From Pyropia haitanensis (Eukaryota > Rhodophyta > Bangiophyceae > Bangiales > Bangiaceae), in assembly GCA_008729055.1 (NCBI GenBank), contig SDUX01000168.1:1-64000 (forward strand): a DNA stretch of 64,000 bases, given 5' to 3'. The notes below the pieces were generated by a model, which ran no database searches, had not been told where the DNA came from, and was given only the letters and a program-made list of their open reading frames with translations. A program made the position numbers and the translations under genes. Each line of letters opens with the position of its first letter. Position 1 is the first letter of the stretch. This document shows, in pieces, positions 32,216-44,966 of this stretch.

Positions 32216-35200
32216 CGCCCCAGCAGCAGGGAGGCACGCGCCCCCAACCCACAGGGACGTTACCCGCGCGCGTCTCATATCATCAGCTCCGCCGCACTCC
32301 CGGACGCGCGACGCCCGCGGCTTGGCAATCCCCCAAACGACGCACCGCACAGCGCCACGTTCGCATGCCGGCAGCGTCACGGGCACCGCACACGCACGCA
32401 CGTACGGTGCCGCACGCGACGCCGTGCGCCGCGCCGAGTCCACGTTGACCGCCTCCAGCGGGAAGCGCCGCACGTGCGGTGTCTTGCGGGCGACGTCGGC
32501 GGCCGCCGACACGCGAGACGCGCGGGCGTGGGGCCGGTGGACGGCCGGCTGGTTGCCGCGCGGCCGCCACCCCGCCGAGGGCGGGCGCGGCACCGGGCGC
32601 GGTGGGCGACGCGGGAGGATCGCGCACCGCACGGCGGTTGCGGCGCGCGCACAGCGACGGGCCGGCCCCGCAACGGCTTTGTGCAGCGCGGCGTCGACGC
32701 GACGCCCCGCCCCCCCCGTGCCAACGCTTCCTGCCGCGGCGGATCGCGACGCGCGCGGGCGGTGCGTCGGCGGGCAGGGACCATCCGCGCCCGCCCCGCC
32801 CGCGCGCGCGGGTTCCGTCACACTCGTGTGTTCCCGCCAGACGCCACCGTTACCCCCGCCCCTCGCCTCTTCATCCTCGCGCCATCCCCGCCACCCCGCC
32901 TTTCGTTTGTCCGTTACCACCATACCCAAAAAGCCGGCTCCGGGTATCGGCCAGGAGGGCGCGACGGACAAAAGGAAACGTGTGCATAACGGAAAAAGAG
33001 AAGAGGAGAAACGGGCGGCCTCAAACGACCACGTGCCTCGACTTCGCGGGTTCGTGGCGAGGCGGGGACGTGCCCGACCAGTTGCGTGGTGCGACACCGT
33101 GCAGTCGAGGCGCGGCAGACGGGCAGACGGGCGGAGTCAGGGGCCGGGCGGGCGGGAAAACAGACAGACGGCTAGGCGGGAGGCGGCGTGAGGGGGGGGC
33201 GGGCGGAAAACGGACGCGACCGCGTCGCGGGTCGGCGGGCGGGTCGGCCGGGCGGGCCAAACGAGCTGCGCGCTGCGTAGGCGCGCTGAAGCGCGGATGG
33301 TCGGGCGCAGGCGCGGTCGCCATGGGTCGGTCCGTGCGTCGCGGCGCGGGCGGGCAGTCAGCGGCGGAGTGGCGGAGACGGGCGGAGCGGCCGCGCCGTC
33401 GTCGCGATGGTGCGTCCGTGGGGCGATCCTGCGCTCGTGGTGGGTTCGTGGATGCGCCCGCAGGTGCATGCCGCGTGCGGCGCAGCGGCAGCGGTGGCGG
33501 GTCGGGACGGCGTGAGCGGGCACGCGTTCGAGGACCGCGGGTTGCGCTGCCGCGCTCCGCCGCGCCCGCCGCACCGGCGTACACCGCGGCACCCGCTTCC
33601 TACACCCGTTTGCGGCGACCGGCCGGGCCACGGTCAGGCATGCAGCGCTGCGGCTGGGTGCCGTCTGCGTGGTGGGCAGCAGGTGGCACGGCAGCGCAGT
33701 ACTCCGCTCCTCGCCGCAGCCCCCCTCCCGCACCCCCCCCGCCTTGGGGCGCTGGGGGGGCGCGCATGGGGGGGGGGCGCCGCCGCGCGACGAGCGGCGG
33801 CACGGGATGCACTTCCGTCTGCGGCTGAGTGTACCTCATCTACCCGACTCGCGCGATTCAACGCACAGCGGCAGGTAGATCTCTGCCTCCCGCCGCCCTC
33901 GGTGGCGGCTTTGTGTCAGACCCGGTGCGCGCCCGCGCGCAGCGGCACGCAGACGGCGCCCATGGCAGGCGGCTAAAGGGGCACCGGACGCGCCATTGAC
34001 AGCCGGCGCGGGAGTTGCCGTTTAAACCCGAAGCGCGCCGTCCATGCGTGCCATGCCGGCCCGCTGCGCGCGTGCACCAGAGATCGCAGTCCTAGGAGAT
34101 ACGTCGACTTGATGTGCGCCGCGCCTCAAGGGGTGTCGGCCTATGAGACGCCAGTCACGAGACAAAGCACCGCAGCTTCGCCGTGGAGTGAAACCGCGCC
34201 CAGTGCGGAATATCAGAATTGATTGGAAATCACGCATTACGCCAACACTGGTTCTACATTCGACTGCCCAAACAAAGTCACAATACAAGTGGCATTTTCC
34301 ACAAACTTCTTGTTCTCGTCCAATTGACAATCGCAACACGCGCTGCTTACCAGCGCGGCCGCTTTTGAACTACACACAGAGTACTCGTCAGTCAGCGCGG
34401 CTTCAATGGAAAATACCAGGTTACAGCCTTTGCGCACGTGATCCTACACTCAACAATCCTGGATGTGCCACAATCTGGCGTGCATCAGCCAGTCCAAATG
34501 TGACCCACGTTTTCTGCCCGCCCGCCCTCCGCCTCAGTCTGACTGCCCAGACCCCGGCCTACATTCCTCGCCTAGCCAATCCTCCCACGCCTGCCCCACT
34601 CTCCCTGGCTACCACCTTTGCCTCGCAAGCAGCTCTTTGTTCTGTTGAGGGCGAGAGGGGCTGTCGGGAGCGAGAAAGCGGCGGCTTGTGCGCCAGGAAA
34701 GGAGTCGCGCGTCGGCGACCGGTTGGCGGGGTCGGCACCGTTCTGCGTGTTCTGTTTGGGGGCTCGGCTCTGGTGTGTCGATGGTGGTCGGTGACGGGTT
34801 TGCGTTATCGCGGACGGCGGGTAGGGACCATTCTGTAGTGGCGAGCAGCGTCGGATAGTTGGGGGGGAGGCGTGGCCCGTTGGCTCGGTGCCTGTTTTTG
34901 ATTGGGGCGGGCCTGGGCTGTTTTTTCGGCGGCAGTTTGCGGTAGGTAAGACGTCGTTTCGGACCCAAAGCGACGGGCAATTTCGCCGAGCGCAGTGGGG
35001 TGGCCCGCCGATGTGCACGCGCGGCGCGCGCGCGTAAGCTAGGTGGTGGCGGTGGCGGGCGTCGGTGGTGGCGGCGGCCGGCGCGTATGGCGACGGCGGC
35101 GGCGATGCGCGGCGTGGCTTTTGGTAGCATGCCTGCAGGGACTGCAGCGCGCGGATCAGAAGTTGCTGGAGGCCGGCGGCGGGGCAGCACCTTGCCGCCG

Positions 35201-38200
35201 CCTGCTAATTGTCGGCATCTGGCGACAGAGGGCGGCACAGCGGTGGCGGTGATGGCGCCGGTGGCCGGTGGGCGCGGCGCGCGGGGACGGCGGCGACGGC
35301 GCGTCACCGCGCACGCCCAGCGGTCCGCCCTCCTCCCTCCGAACGCCGTGCTGGGCCGCGACCGCCTCGCCGCGGCGCCGGTCACCTCGCCGCCGCGGCG
35401 GCCAGCGTGCCGCCGGCCGACCGCTTCGAGGGCCGCTCCAATCAGATATCCACCGCCACGCCCCGCCGTCGCGGCCTACCGCGGCCGTCGTGCCCGCCTG
35501 ACACGTCCCTTCCCTCTCCCCCTTTTGATCACATTTCCCCATACCTCGAGAGGCAGCGCCAACGCCGTCTCGGTGGTCGTCGGACGAAAGCGCCCATTAA
35601 GAGGGAGAATTGACAAAGCAGAACGGTTGTCGCGTCCTCAATTGCGGCACCGCCCTCACGTCGTGGAGACCCGCGACACATGCTCGGCTACCGCCCCGAC
35701 TCGCCTCCCTGCCGTCCCCGTCCACAGCGCCGTTCCAGGTTGTGACGTTACGGCCGCCACGACGCAATTGAAAAGCGGCGGCGCCGGCCCCACGCCGGGA
35801 GGTGTGCGACGCAACAAAAGTGGGCGCTGGCGTTCTGGTTTTTCTTTCTTTTTCATTGGTGAAGGGGGCAGGGACGGGGGCACGGGCGACGACGTGCGCC
35901 ACGCGCCGCTTGGGGGCGCGCGGCAGCGTGCGCCCGCATCGCCAAAGGTGGGGCTGGGCCGCGTGCGCCTGTTCGGCGGCCTGCTGGCGGCGAGGGGCGG
36001 CCACGCCGCACCGCCGCCGCATGCGGGTGCGGTGAAATGGGGGGGGGCGGCCAGCCCCAGAGCGGACGCTCCAGACGGACCGATTGCGGACCGCCTCCCA
36101 CAGTCCCCACCCTCCACCCTCGCCCCCACCCTCCGGGCCATTTTGAAACGACCTCCACACAGCACACACGCCGCCACCCTCGCGAGCCGGCGGCCGCGCC
36201 ACTCACCAGACGCCATCCTGCGCGCCCCCCCCCACCGCCGTCGTCACCGGCGCGCGCCACCCGCAGCACGCCACGGGCGCTCTGCGTACCCTACCCCCCC
36301 CCCCCCAAGGCCCTGCCAACGCCGGCACGCCCTCGCGCCAGCGCCGCAGACGAGCCGGCGGCCGCGCCGCCGGCGGCAGCGGGCCAACGCAGGACGGCGC
36401 GCTGCTGGCTGTGCGTCGCCGCGCCGGCGCGCCCGCCTCGCCACGCTGCCGCCCCCACTCCGTCCCTCGGCGCCCCGCTACGCCGCATTCACCGCCCCGT
36501 CCCGCATTTGCCCCGCTCTCCCGCCCGGCCCGCGGCGCGCCGCGCCTCCCGTTCCCATGCTCCCACCGATCGCGTCGTCGCGGAATCGCCTCCCGCGTCG
36601 GCCGCCGCCGCTCTTCTCGCGCGCGGTGAGTGACTTCCTGTCAACGGCTACCCCCCCTTCCTCCCCGCCCCCGGCGCCCGCCACGGATCCCCGCCCACGC
36701 GCCGCACATCGCTTCCCGCCTTTGGCGGCGTCTTCCACTTCTCCCCTCCCAGCCACCCCCGCCGCGTGGCCGCCCCCTCCCGCTTCCCCCCCCCGCTCGC
36801 TCCGGCGCGCCCGCCCACATTTTTGCCTCCACCACGGCTGCGCGGCGTGTGTGGGCCGCCCCACGCGTCGCGCACGCGCCGCGGGCGGGCGGCCAGTCGC
36901 CCGCGGCGGTCATGGGCGCGAATGGCGCGCCGCCTCACGCTGCCCGTTGCCGCTGGCCAGTTGCCGCCGCCGCTGCCGTTGCGCGGCTGCCGACCGTTAA
37001 CCGGGAGCCACCGCCGGGGTTGGGGCGTGGCGGCGCGTACGACCCGCACGGCGCGTCGTTGTCGCCACGACGGACGCCAGTGGAGTTCGCTGGGCGCACT
37101 CGGCCCGCGCGCTGGTCCGCGGCCATCCGTTAGCGTATACCCGGCGCGGTATCGCACGTGCCACGCCCATCAGCGGCAGCGGGCGGTGGGCCTCCCGCTC
37201 CCCGCCTCCCGCGCGCACGCGCACGGCCACTCCCCACCTCTGCACCTACCGTCCGCCGCGCCCCTATCCCCCCCCAGACGCCACTTCCGATCCGCGGCAT
37301 CCTCCACCGATCGCTGCCCGCCCGTTATTCCGCACGCCAACCCTGGCGCTCGACGTGCGGCCGGGCGCGGAGAGCGGCAGCGATGGGGCGGGCAGGGGGA
37401 TGTCGGGCCCGGCGCGGGGCGTGGTCACCGCGACGTGCCGCCGTGCTTGTGCCGCCGCCATCACGCGCACCCCACTCGTGACGACGGCCGGACGTACGAT
37501 TCGACGCGGGCGGCCGGGCGTGCCACCCAGCGGACGGACACTCCCGGCCGCAGCGCCCTCCTTGCCCCAAGGACGCGCGTCCTTGCGGTGAGCCGTTCTA
37601 TTGTTTCCTTCCCTCTTTGATTTTTTTTTTGTATTCGAGCCCCCCCGCTGTTTGCGTATGTGCTTCTTTGCGCTCTAGTCGGTCCGATTTGGTAGTCCAG
37701 CCTCTTTCACCCGCCATCCCGAGTCCGCGCCAGGCGGCCCTCCTGGAGAGAGGCAATGGATATTCGCCTTGTGCCGTCCCCCTCTATCCCGTAACGTTTT
37801 TGGGTGGGAGCGGCGGATACGGGGATTGGCCATGCGCGCGGCACTTGAGCGAGGTGGCGCCGAGAGCGACCGCCTCCTCAATCACGCCGCGCCGGGATGA
37901 CGCGGGGGGCGTTGTGGCGCCTCATTCTTACCCCGCGCGCGGACGCCACCGCCCGCTGCTGAAAATAGCGCAGTATGGGCGTGTGGGCGCCAACCGCCCG
38001 CTGCTGAAATACGCAAGTGGGGGGCGCCACCACCCCTGCTGCAAATACGTCAGTGGGGGCGGCTGGGCGGAGGCGCCCGGCTTGCCTGCAAATACGCAGT
38101 GGCGGCGGGGCGCGGGGTATTGAGGGGCTGGTCATCGACGGATGACGACGACGGGGAGCCGCCGTGGGCGGCGCCTGTGGTTGACGAGAGTTCTTCTTGT

Positions 38201-39340
38201 TGCCTGTTGTACCCACTCCCCGACCGGTCTAGCCGTCCCTCCTCTACCTCAACTCGCGAACAGGTGGCTTCCGTCAGTGGTGGCGGAGTCAATTCCTGTG
38301 GTCGCCCTGCTCTGTCCCATGTCGCGTGGAGGGGGGGGCTTGCTCATGCGGGATGGCAAGTTGGCGTTTTGCGCGGCCTGCCCCTGTATCGCGCCCGTTG
38401 TCGTGCAGGGGGGGGAGTCGCTCCCTGCGCTCCCCACCCGCTGACGCGCGCGCCTGCCACTACACGCCTGCTATTAGACTCACAGCTGTAATATGGGTGC
38501 GGGCAGGACTGGCCGTCGGGGATGGTAGACCGGCGCGCGCGCGGTCGCGGCGCCGGCGCGCTGGTCGCGTCTTGTCTCTTTGCTCGGCTTTGCTTGAGTT
38601 TTCTTCTCGTTTCTCCTCTCGCCTGACCTCCGTCGAACAAACCCAGAGACCGGTCCATCCCTCTTCCCCTTTCCGCTCCGCAACGGGAGCCCCTAGCGGG
38701 AGCATGGGCTCTCTGTTACCGTGCCCTCTCTTCCCATACTGGGGGCGGGGCGTTCGGCGGGTGCGGACGCGGCAGTGGCGTTCGAGCGCCGCCTCGTAAT
38801 CGCGCCGCGTGCCGATGGGGGGGGTGGGCGCGCTTTCCCGCGCCGCCCTCCCCTCCCCGCACGGCCGCGCCACTTGCCCCCCGCTGCTCTTACGCCAGTG
38901 CATGGGGAGGGGGGTTTGGGGGCCAGCTGGTCGGCGACGCCGACGGCGCCGCGCGCGCCTGCCGCCTGCTCCTGTTCCTGGCGACATTTGCGCGGGGGGA
39001 CCGGGGGATTAACGCAGTTTGACGGCCGCGGTGAGGGAGGAGGGCGCGTACGTGCATTATCTGGGCGTACAGGTGCGTGGAGCGACCTACTCTAGAGCCC
39101 TGAACCGTTGCGACTGACTATTTTTTGTGTTTGTCGTCCTGGCCGCTTTTCTTCTATGGCTGTGATTGGTCTGCTACTGTTTTTCTGTTTTCATCGCCTG
39201 TCACTCGAAACAACCCTTCTTCGAGCTTTCCTGGTCGTCGACACGTCCCTGCGCTGCGGTGTTTTTGGTTGCCGCCTTTGCTGGCGGCGATTGCCGCCGC
39301 GTGTCGCTGCGGCCTCGTTGTCGGAGCATCGCGCGCGCGG
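32216..39340. other. Spacer and triplicate blocks in copy 2
   Basis: Noisy counterpart of 13,312-19,790, including the exon candidate near 32,260-32,470, the less GC-rich stretch (about 34,020-34,520) and the three tandem blocks (about 37,600-39,030). Nothing new is present relative to copy 1. Confidence 0.75.
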
Positions 39341-40660
39341 GCGGGTGCCCCCCCCCCCCCGACATCGCGCGAGCTGCTGCTGTTTGGCGGCGGCGCCTGC
39401 CAAACTGCGGCGCCGCCCCCCCCCCCCCAAGCGACGGCGGGCAATTGTCGCTTGTTGGCTGGCGGCAGGCTGCCGGCGGGCGAGCAGCGCCCCCCCCCGC
39501 CGACGCGCCAAAGATGTCGCTGTCGGCGGGGCGCCCTGCCAGCTGGCGGGCGCCGCCCCTGCCCCCACCGACGGCGGCGTAGATGTTGCCGTTGGCGGCG
39601 GGCGCCTGCCAGCTGGCGGCGGTGCTCCACCCCGCGACGGCGGCATGTTGTCGCTGATGGCGGCGGCCCGCCTGCCAGCTGGCGGCGGTGCACCCCCCCC
39701 CCCGACGGCGGCGTATTGCCTGGGTGTTGGCGGCGGCGGTTACCGGCTGGCGGCCGTGCTCCCCCCCCCCGGCCGACGGCGGGCAAAGATGTCGCTGGTG
39801 GCGCGGCGCCTGCCCAGGGCTGGCGCGCGGTTGCACCCCCCCCCCGACGGCCGGCGTATTGCTGGTGTTCGGCGGGCGGCCGCCTGCCGGCTGGCGAGCG
39901 CCCGCCCCCCCACCCCATGACGGCGCCAAAGATGTCCCTGTTGGCGGCGGCGCCTGCCAGCTGGCGGCGGTGCTCCCCCCCCCCGCCGACGGCGGCATGT
40001 TTTTCGCTTTGATTGCGCGGGCGCCTGGCCAGCTTGGCGGCGGTGCACCCCCCCCCCCGACGGCGGCGTGTTGCTGGTGGTGGCGGCGGGCGGCTACCGG
40101 CTGGCGCGCCGCTGCTCCCCCCCCCGCCGACCGGCGGCAAGATGTTCGCTGTTGGCGGCGGCGGCCTGCCAGCTGGCGGCGCCGCCCACTGCCCCACGAA
40201 CGCGACGTGATGTGCCATTGGCGGTCGGCGCCTGCCGGCTGGCGGCGCCGCTCCCCCCACCCCATGCACGGCGCCAAGATGTCCCTGTTGGCGGCGGCGC
40301 CTGCCAGCTGGGCGGCGGTGCTCCCCCCCCGCGACGGCGGCATGTTTCGGCTGATGGCGGCCGGCGCCTGCCACTGGCCGCGCGCGTGCACCCCCCCCCC
40401 CGACAGCGGCTACGTAGTTGCTCGTGTTGGCGGCGGGCGGCTTAACGCGGCTGGCGGCCGTTGCTCCCCCCCCCGCAACGGCGCCAATATGTCCCTGTCG
40501 GCGGCGGCGCCTGCCAGGCTGGCGCGGTTGCCCCCCCTCCCGACGGCGACGCTGTTGCTGGTGTTGACGGCGGCGGCTGCCGGCTGGCGCGAGTGCGCCC
40601 CGCCCCCGACGGCGGCATTTTGTCGCGTCGCGCGAGGCCCGCCTGGCTCGCTCCGGCCAC
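39341..40660. repeat. Array D in copy 2
   Basis: About 1.3 kb with the same number of higher-order repeats as copy 1 (two ATGACGGCGCC-type starts, about 39,917 and 40,264), not the three of copy 3. Confidence 0.8.
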
Positions 40661-43600
40661 CACCCTCCGACGGCGGCAAAGTTAGTCGCCGTGGTGGCGG
40701 TGTCGCTTATCGCTGGCACCTACCGACCCCCCGACGAGCGGCTCAAGTTTGTCGCCGTTTGGCGGTGCGTCGCCGGCTCGGCACCACCGCCAACTCCCGC
40801 ACGACGGCGGCAAAGTTGTCGCCGTTGGCGTACGTCGCCGGCCGCACCACGCCCACCTCCCCGACGGCGGCAAGTTGTCGCCGTTGGCGGTGGTCGCCGG
40901 ACTGGCGATTCGCTGCCCCTCCCCCACGGCGGCAAATTGTCGCGTCGCGCTGCCGCGTGCGCGCTGGGGCTCTTTCCCCAACCGGGCGCAAGATTTGTCG
41001 CGTGGCGAGTGAGTCGACGGCTGTCCGCGCAGCTCTGCTGACGTTTGCGGCATGTTTGCTGCTGCTGCGTCGGGGTTTTTTTTTTTTTTTTTGGTTTGGC
41101 GCATCCTGTTTGCGTGCGCGCCCCCGCCCCCGACGGCGGCAGTCCGTTGCCGTTGGCCGCGTGGTCGTCCGCCGCTGGCACCACCGCCACCGCCCGACGC
41201 GGCAAGTTGTCGCGTGGAGCGGATGACGCCGGCCGGTAACACCGCCACCCCCCGACGGCGCAAGTTGTCGCGTGGGCGGTGCCGCCGGCCGGCACCACCG
41301 CCACCCCCCCGACGGCGGGCAAGTTGTCGCGTGGCGCGCTGCCGCTCGCTGGCGCGCTGCTTCCCCCGACGGACGCGGCAAGTGTCGCCGTGGGCGGCTG
41401 TTTACCGCTCGCTTGGCGGCCCTTCGCCACCCCGACGGCGGCCAAGGTTGTCGCGTTGGCGGTGGTCGCCGGCTGGCACCACGCACCCCTCCCGACGGCG
41501 GCAATTCGTTTTCGCCCGTTGGCGGTGAGCGCCGCGCCTGTACCACCGCCACCCCCCCGACGGCGGCAAGTTGTCGCCTGTTGCTGGTGGTCGCCGGCTC
41601 GTCACGCGACCGCGCCCTCGCCGACTTGGCGGCAGTTGCTCGACGTGGCGTGGGTGCCGGCAGGACTTTTTTTTTCCGACCCGTACTCCCCGACGGCGCA
41701 TCAGTTTCGCCGTGGGCGGCGGCCTCGCTGCGCTGCCCCCCCGACGGCGCAGGTTGCCGTACGCGTGGCTGCCGTCGCTGGCACCACCGCACCCTCGCCG
41801 ACGGCGCAACGTTTGTACGCGTTGGCGGTGGTCGCCGGCTCGCGGCGCTTTGCCTGCTCCCCCGACGGCGGCAACGTTTCCTGCGGCGTATTGGCGTGCT
41901 GGCGTCCGGTTTTCCGTTTGGCAGCAACTCCGTTGCGGCGCCCCGTGCCCCCGACGGGCAAAGTCGTTTGCCGTGGCGGTGCGTCAGCCGGCCGGCACCA
42001 CGCCACCCCCCCGACGGCGGCAAGTTGTCGCCGTTGGCGGTGGCCGCCGGCTGGCGGCTGCACCCCCCCACACGGGCGCAAGTTGTCGCGTTGCGGGCAT
42101 GTCCGGTGGCACGCTCGCCCCCCCGACGCGCAAGTTTTTTTCGTCGTTGGTGGTCGCTGGTCGCACGCCATCGCTCCCAGGCGGATTTGCTTGGGGGCCG
42201 CTCACCTCGCCCCACCCGACGGCGGCAAGTATTGCCGTTGGGCGGTGGTCGCGGCCGGCACCACCGCCACCCCCACCGAAGTGCGGGTGGCCGGACCGCA
42301 GCCCCCGACGCGCAAGTTGGTGCGGGCCGGCTCCACTGGACGGCATTCGCCGTTGCGCGCCGGCCGGGTCACACCGCCACCCCCCGACGCGGCAAGTTGT
42401 CGGCCGTGTGGCGGTGGCGCCCGGCTGGCGTACCACCGCCACCCTTCCTCGCGGCGGCAACTTTCGCGATGGCGGTGGTCGCCGGATGGCACCAGCCGGC
42501 ACCCCCGACGGCGGCAATCGGTTGCCGTTAGCGGTGCGCCCCGGCTGGCACCACCGCCACTCCCCCCACGGCAAGGCAAGTTGTCGCCGTTGCGCGTGGC
42601 CGCCGGCCGGCACCTACCGCCACCCCCCCGACGGCGGCAAGTTGTCGCCGTTGGCGGTGGTCGCCGGCTTGGCACGCACTCGCCCCCCCGAGGGCGGCAA
42701 CTTGTTCGCCGTTGGCGGTGGCCGCGCGGCTGGCACCACCGCACCCCCCGACGGCAGGCAATTAGTCGCCGTGGCGGTGGTGCCGGCTGGCACCACCGCA
42801 GCCCCCCCGAGGCGGCAAGTTAGTCGCCGTTGCGGTAGGCCGCACGGCCGGTGCACACCGCCACCCCCCGACGGCGGCAAGGTAAATAAGGTCGCCGATG
42901 GGCGGTGGTCGCCAGTGCGTTCGCTACCACCGCCACCCCCCCGAGCGGCGGCAAGTTGTACGCCGTTGTCGGCATGTCTCGGTCGCGTCGCTGCTCCCCA
43001 CGGGCAAGTGTGCGTGTCCGGGCATGGCTTGCTGCTGTGCGGTTTTTTTTTTTTTTTCCGTGGTTTGGCGCATCCTGTTTGCGGGCGGCGCCCCTCGCCC
43101 CCCGACGAGCGCAAGTCGTTTGCTTGCGTTCAGGCGGCAGGACCCTCAGGGCAATCTGTCGCCGTGCGTGCGGCCACCAACCGCCCACCCTTACCCGACG
43201 GCGGCAAAGTTGTCCTCTGTTGCAGCGTTGGTTCGCCGCGGCTGGCACACGCCCACCCCCCAGACGGCGGCAAGTTGTCGCCGTTGGCGGTGGCCGCCGG
43301 CATGGCACCACCTGCCCCACCCCGACGGCGGCAATTGTCGCGTTGGCGGTGGCCGCCGGCTCGGACCCCCGCCACCCCCCGGACGGCGGCAAAGTTGTTC
43401 GCCGTGGCGGTGGTCGCCGCCCCGGCCCACCGCCACCACCCACCGACGGCGGCAAGTTGGTCGCGTTGGCGGTGGTCGCCTGGCTGTTGCCACCCCACTC
43501 CCCCGACGGCGCAAGCGGCAAATTGTCGCCGTTGGCGGTGGCCGCCGGCCGGCACCACCGCCACCCCCGACGGCGGCAAGTTGTCGCGTGGGCGGCGGAC

Positions 43601-44765
43601 GCCGCGGCTGGCGGCGCTGCCCCCCCCTCGACGGCGGCAAGTTGTCGCCGTGGGCGGTGGCCGCTGGCTGGCACCACCGCCACCCCCCCGACGGCGGCAA
43701 CTTTTCGCTGTTGGCGGTGGTCGCCGGCTGGCGTCGCTGCCCCCCTCCCGACGGCGGCAAATTGTCGCCGTTGGCGGGGCCGGCCGCCTCCGGCCCCCCA
43801 CCCCGACGGGCGGCAAGTTGTCGGTGGTTCGCCGGCGCCCACCGCCACCCCCGACGCGGCAAGTTGTCGCCGTGGCGGTGGCGCCGCTGGCTGCGCCCAC
43901 CCCCCCGACGGCGCAAGTTGTCGCCGTGGCGGCATGTTGCTGCTGTGGCGTCGGCGGTTTTTTTTTTTTTTTCCTGGTTGGCGCATCCTGTTGCGGGCGG
44001 CGCCCCTCGCCCCCGACGGCGGCAAGTCGTTGCCGTTGGCGGTGGTCGCCGGCCGGCACCACCGCCACCCTCCCGACGGCGGCAAGTCGTTGCCGTTGGC
44101 GGTGGCCGCCGGCTGGCACCACCGCCCCTTCCCCGACGGCGGCAAGTTGTCGCCGTTGGCGGTGGCCGCCGGCTGGCACCACCGCCACTCCCCGACGGCG
44201 GCAAGTTGTCGCCGTTGGCGGTGGCCGCCGGCTGGCACCACCGCCACCCCCCCGACGGCGGCAAATTGTCGCCGTTGGCGGTGGTCGCCGGCTGGCACCA
44301 CCGCCACTCCCCCGACGGCGGCAAGTTGTCGCCGTTGGCGGTGGCCGCCGGCTGGCACCACCGCCACCCCCCCGACGGCGGCAAGTTGTCGCCGTTGGCG
44401 GTGGCCGCCGGCTGGCACCACCGCCACCCCCCCGACGGCGGCAAGTTGTCGCCGTGGGCGGCGGCCGCCGGCTGGCGTCGCTGCCCCCCTCCCGACGGCG
44501 GCAATTTGTCGCCGTTGGCGGTGGTCGCCGGCTGGCACCACCGCCACCCCCCGACGGCGGCAATTTGTCGCCGTTGGCGGTGGTCGCCGGCTGGCGTCGC
44601 TGGCCCCCTCCCGACGGCGGCAAGTTGTCGCCGTGGGCGGTGGCCGCTGGCTGGCACCACCGCCCCTTTCCCGACGGCGGCAAGTTGTCGCCGTGGGCGG
44701 CGGCCGCCGGCTGGCGGCGCTGCCCCCCTCCCGACGGTGGTAAGTTGTCGCCGTGGGCGGCGGCT
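40661..44765. repeat. Array E, long form
   Basis: About 4.1 kb of 60-bp monomers, noisy up to about 44,000 and then clean with strictly 59/60-bp spacing to 44,765. T-run inserts recur near 41,070, 43,045 and 43,960. This is the only complete right edge of array E; it gives way to single-copy DNA. Confidence 0.85.
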
Positions 44766-44893
44766 CCCCGCCGGGCCACACGCTGTCTCTTTTTGTTTTT
44801 TGTACTTGCGCGTCGTGCTCGCCTCTGGCACGCCTGCGCGTTTGTCTTCCTTGTTCGCACCACAGGGACTGCGTTTTCCCTTGGTGCGGACGA

Positions 44894-44918
44894 GCTGCCG
44901 GGCGTCTTTCCCGGCAGC
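44894..44918. other. Perfect hairpin 1 (9-bp arms)
   Basis: GCTGCCGGG at 44,894-44,902 pairs with CCCGGCAGC at 44,910-44,918 around a 7-nt loop. Confidence 0.7.
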
Positions 44919-44966
44919 AGGCCCGCCGGTGAACTTCCCACGGGGGAGACGTAGCCGGCGGGCCTG
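44918..44966. other. Perfect hairpin 2 (12-bp arms)
   Basis: CAGGCCCGCCGG at 44,918-44,929 pairs with CCGGCGGGCCTG at 44,955-44,966 around a 25-nt loop. It abuts hairpin 1 directly. Confidence 0.7.

Larger units (their letters stand above)
21870..44000. other. 'Copy 2': indel-rich re-sequence of the copy 1 region
   Basis: Co-linear with about 3,700-21,844 plus more of array E: array A, copia at the same target, array A, array B, spacer, triplicate blocks, array D, array E. Differences are single-base insertions and deletions every ~10-30 bases in both coding and satellite parts, with very few clean substitutions. Wherever I compared copy 1 with copy 3, copy 2 has the copy-1 state. Best read as uncorrected long-read sequence of the same locus. 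The noise fades between about 43,700 and 44,020. ORFs in this interval should not be annotated as genes. Confidence 0.8.

Noticed and set aside
44040..44765. CRISPR-like regular direct repeats
   Set aside because: Monomers are contiguous 60-bp tandem copies without unique spacers, in eukaryotic context and without cas genes. The same applies to arrays B and D and the 39-bp repeats.
41571..44954. 1127-codon plus-strand ORF in array E
   Set aside because: The 60-bp period is divisible by three, so any open frame stays open indefinitely. Part of it lies in error-rich sequence.
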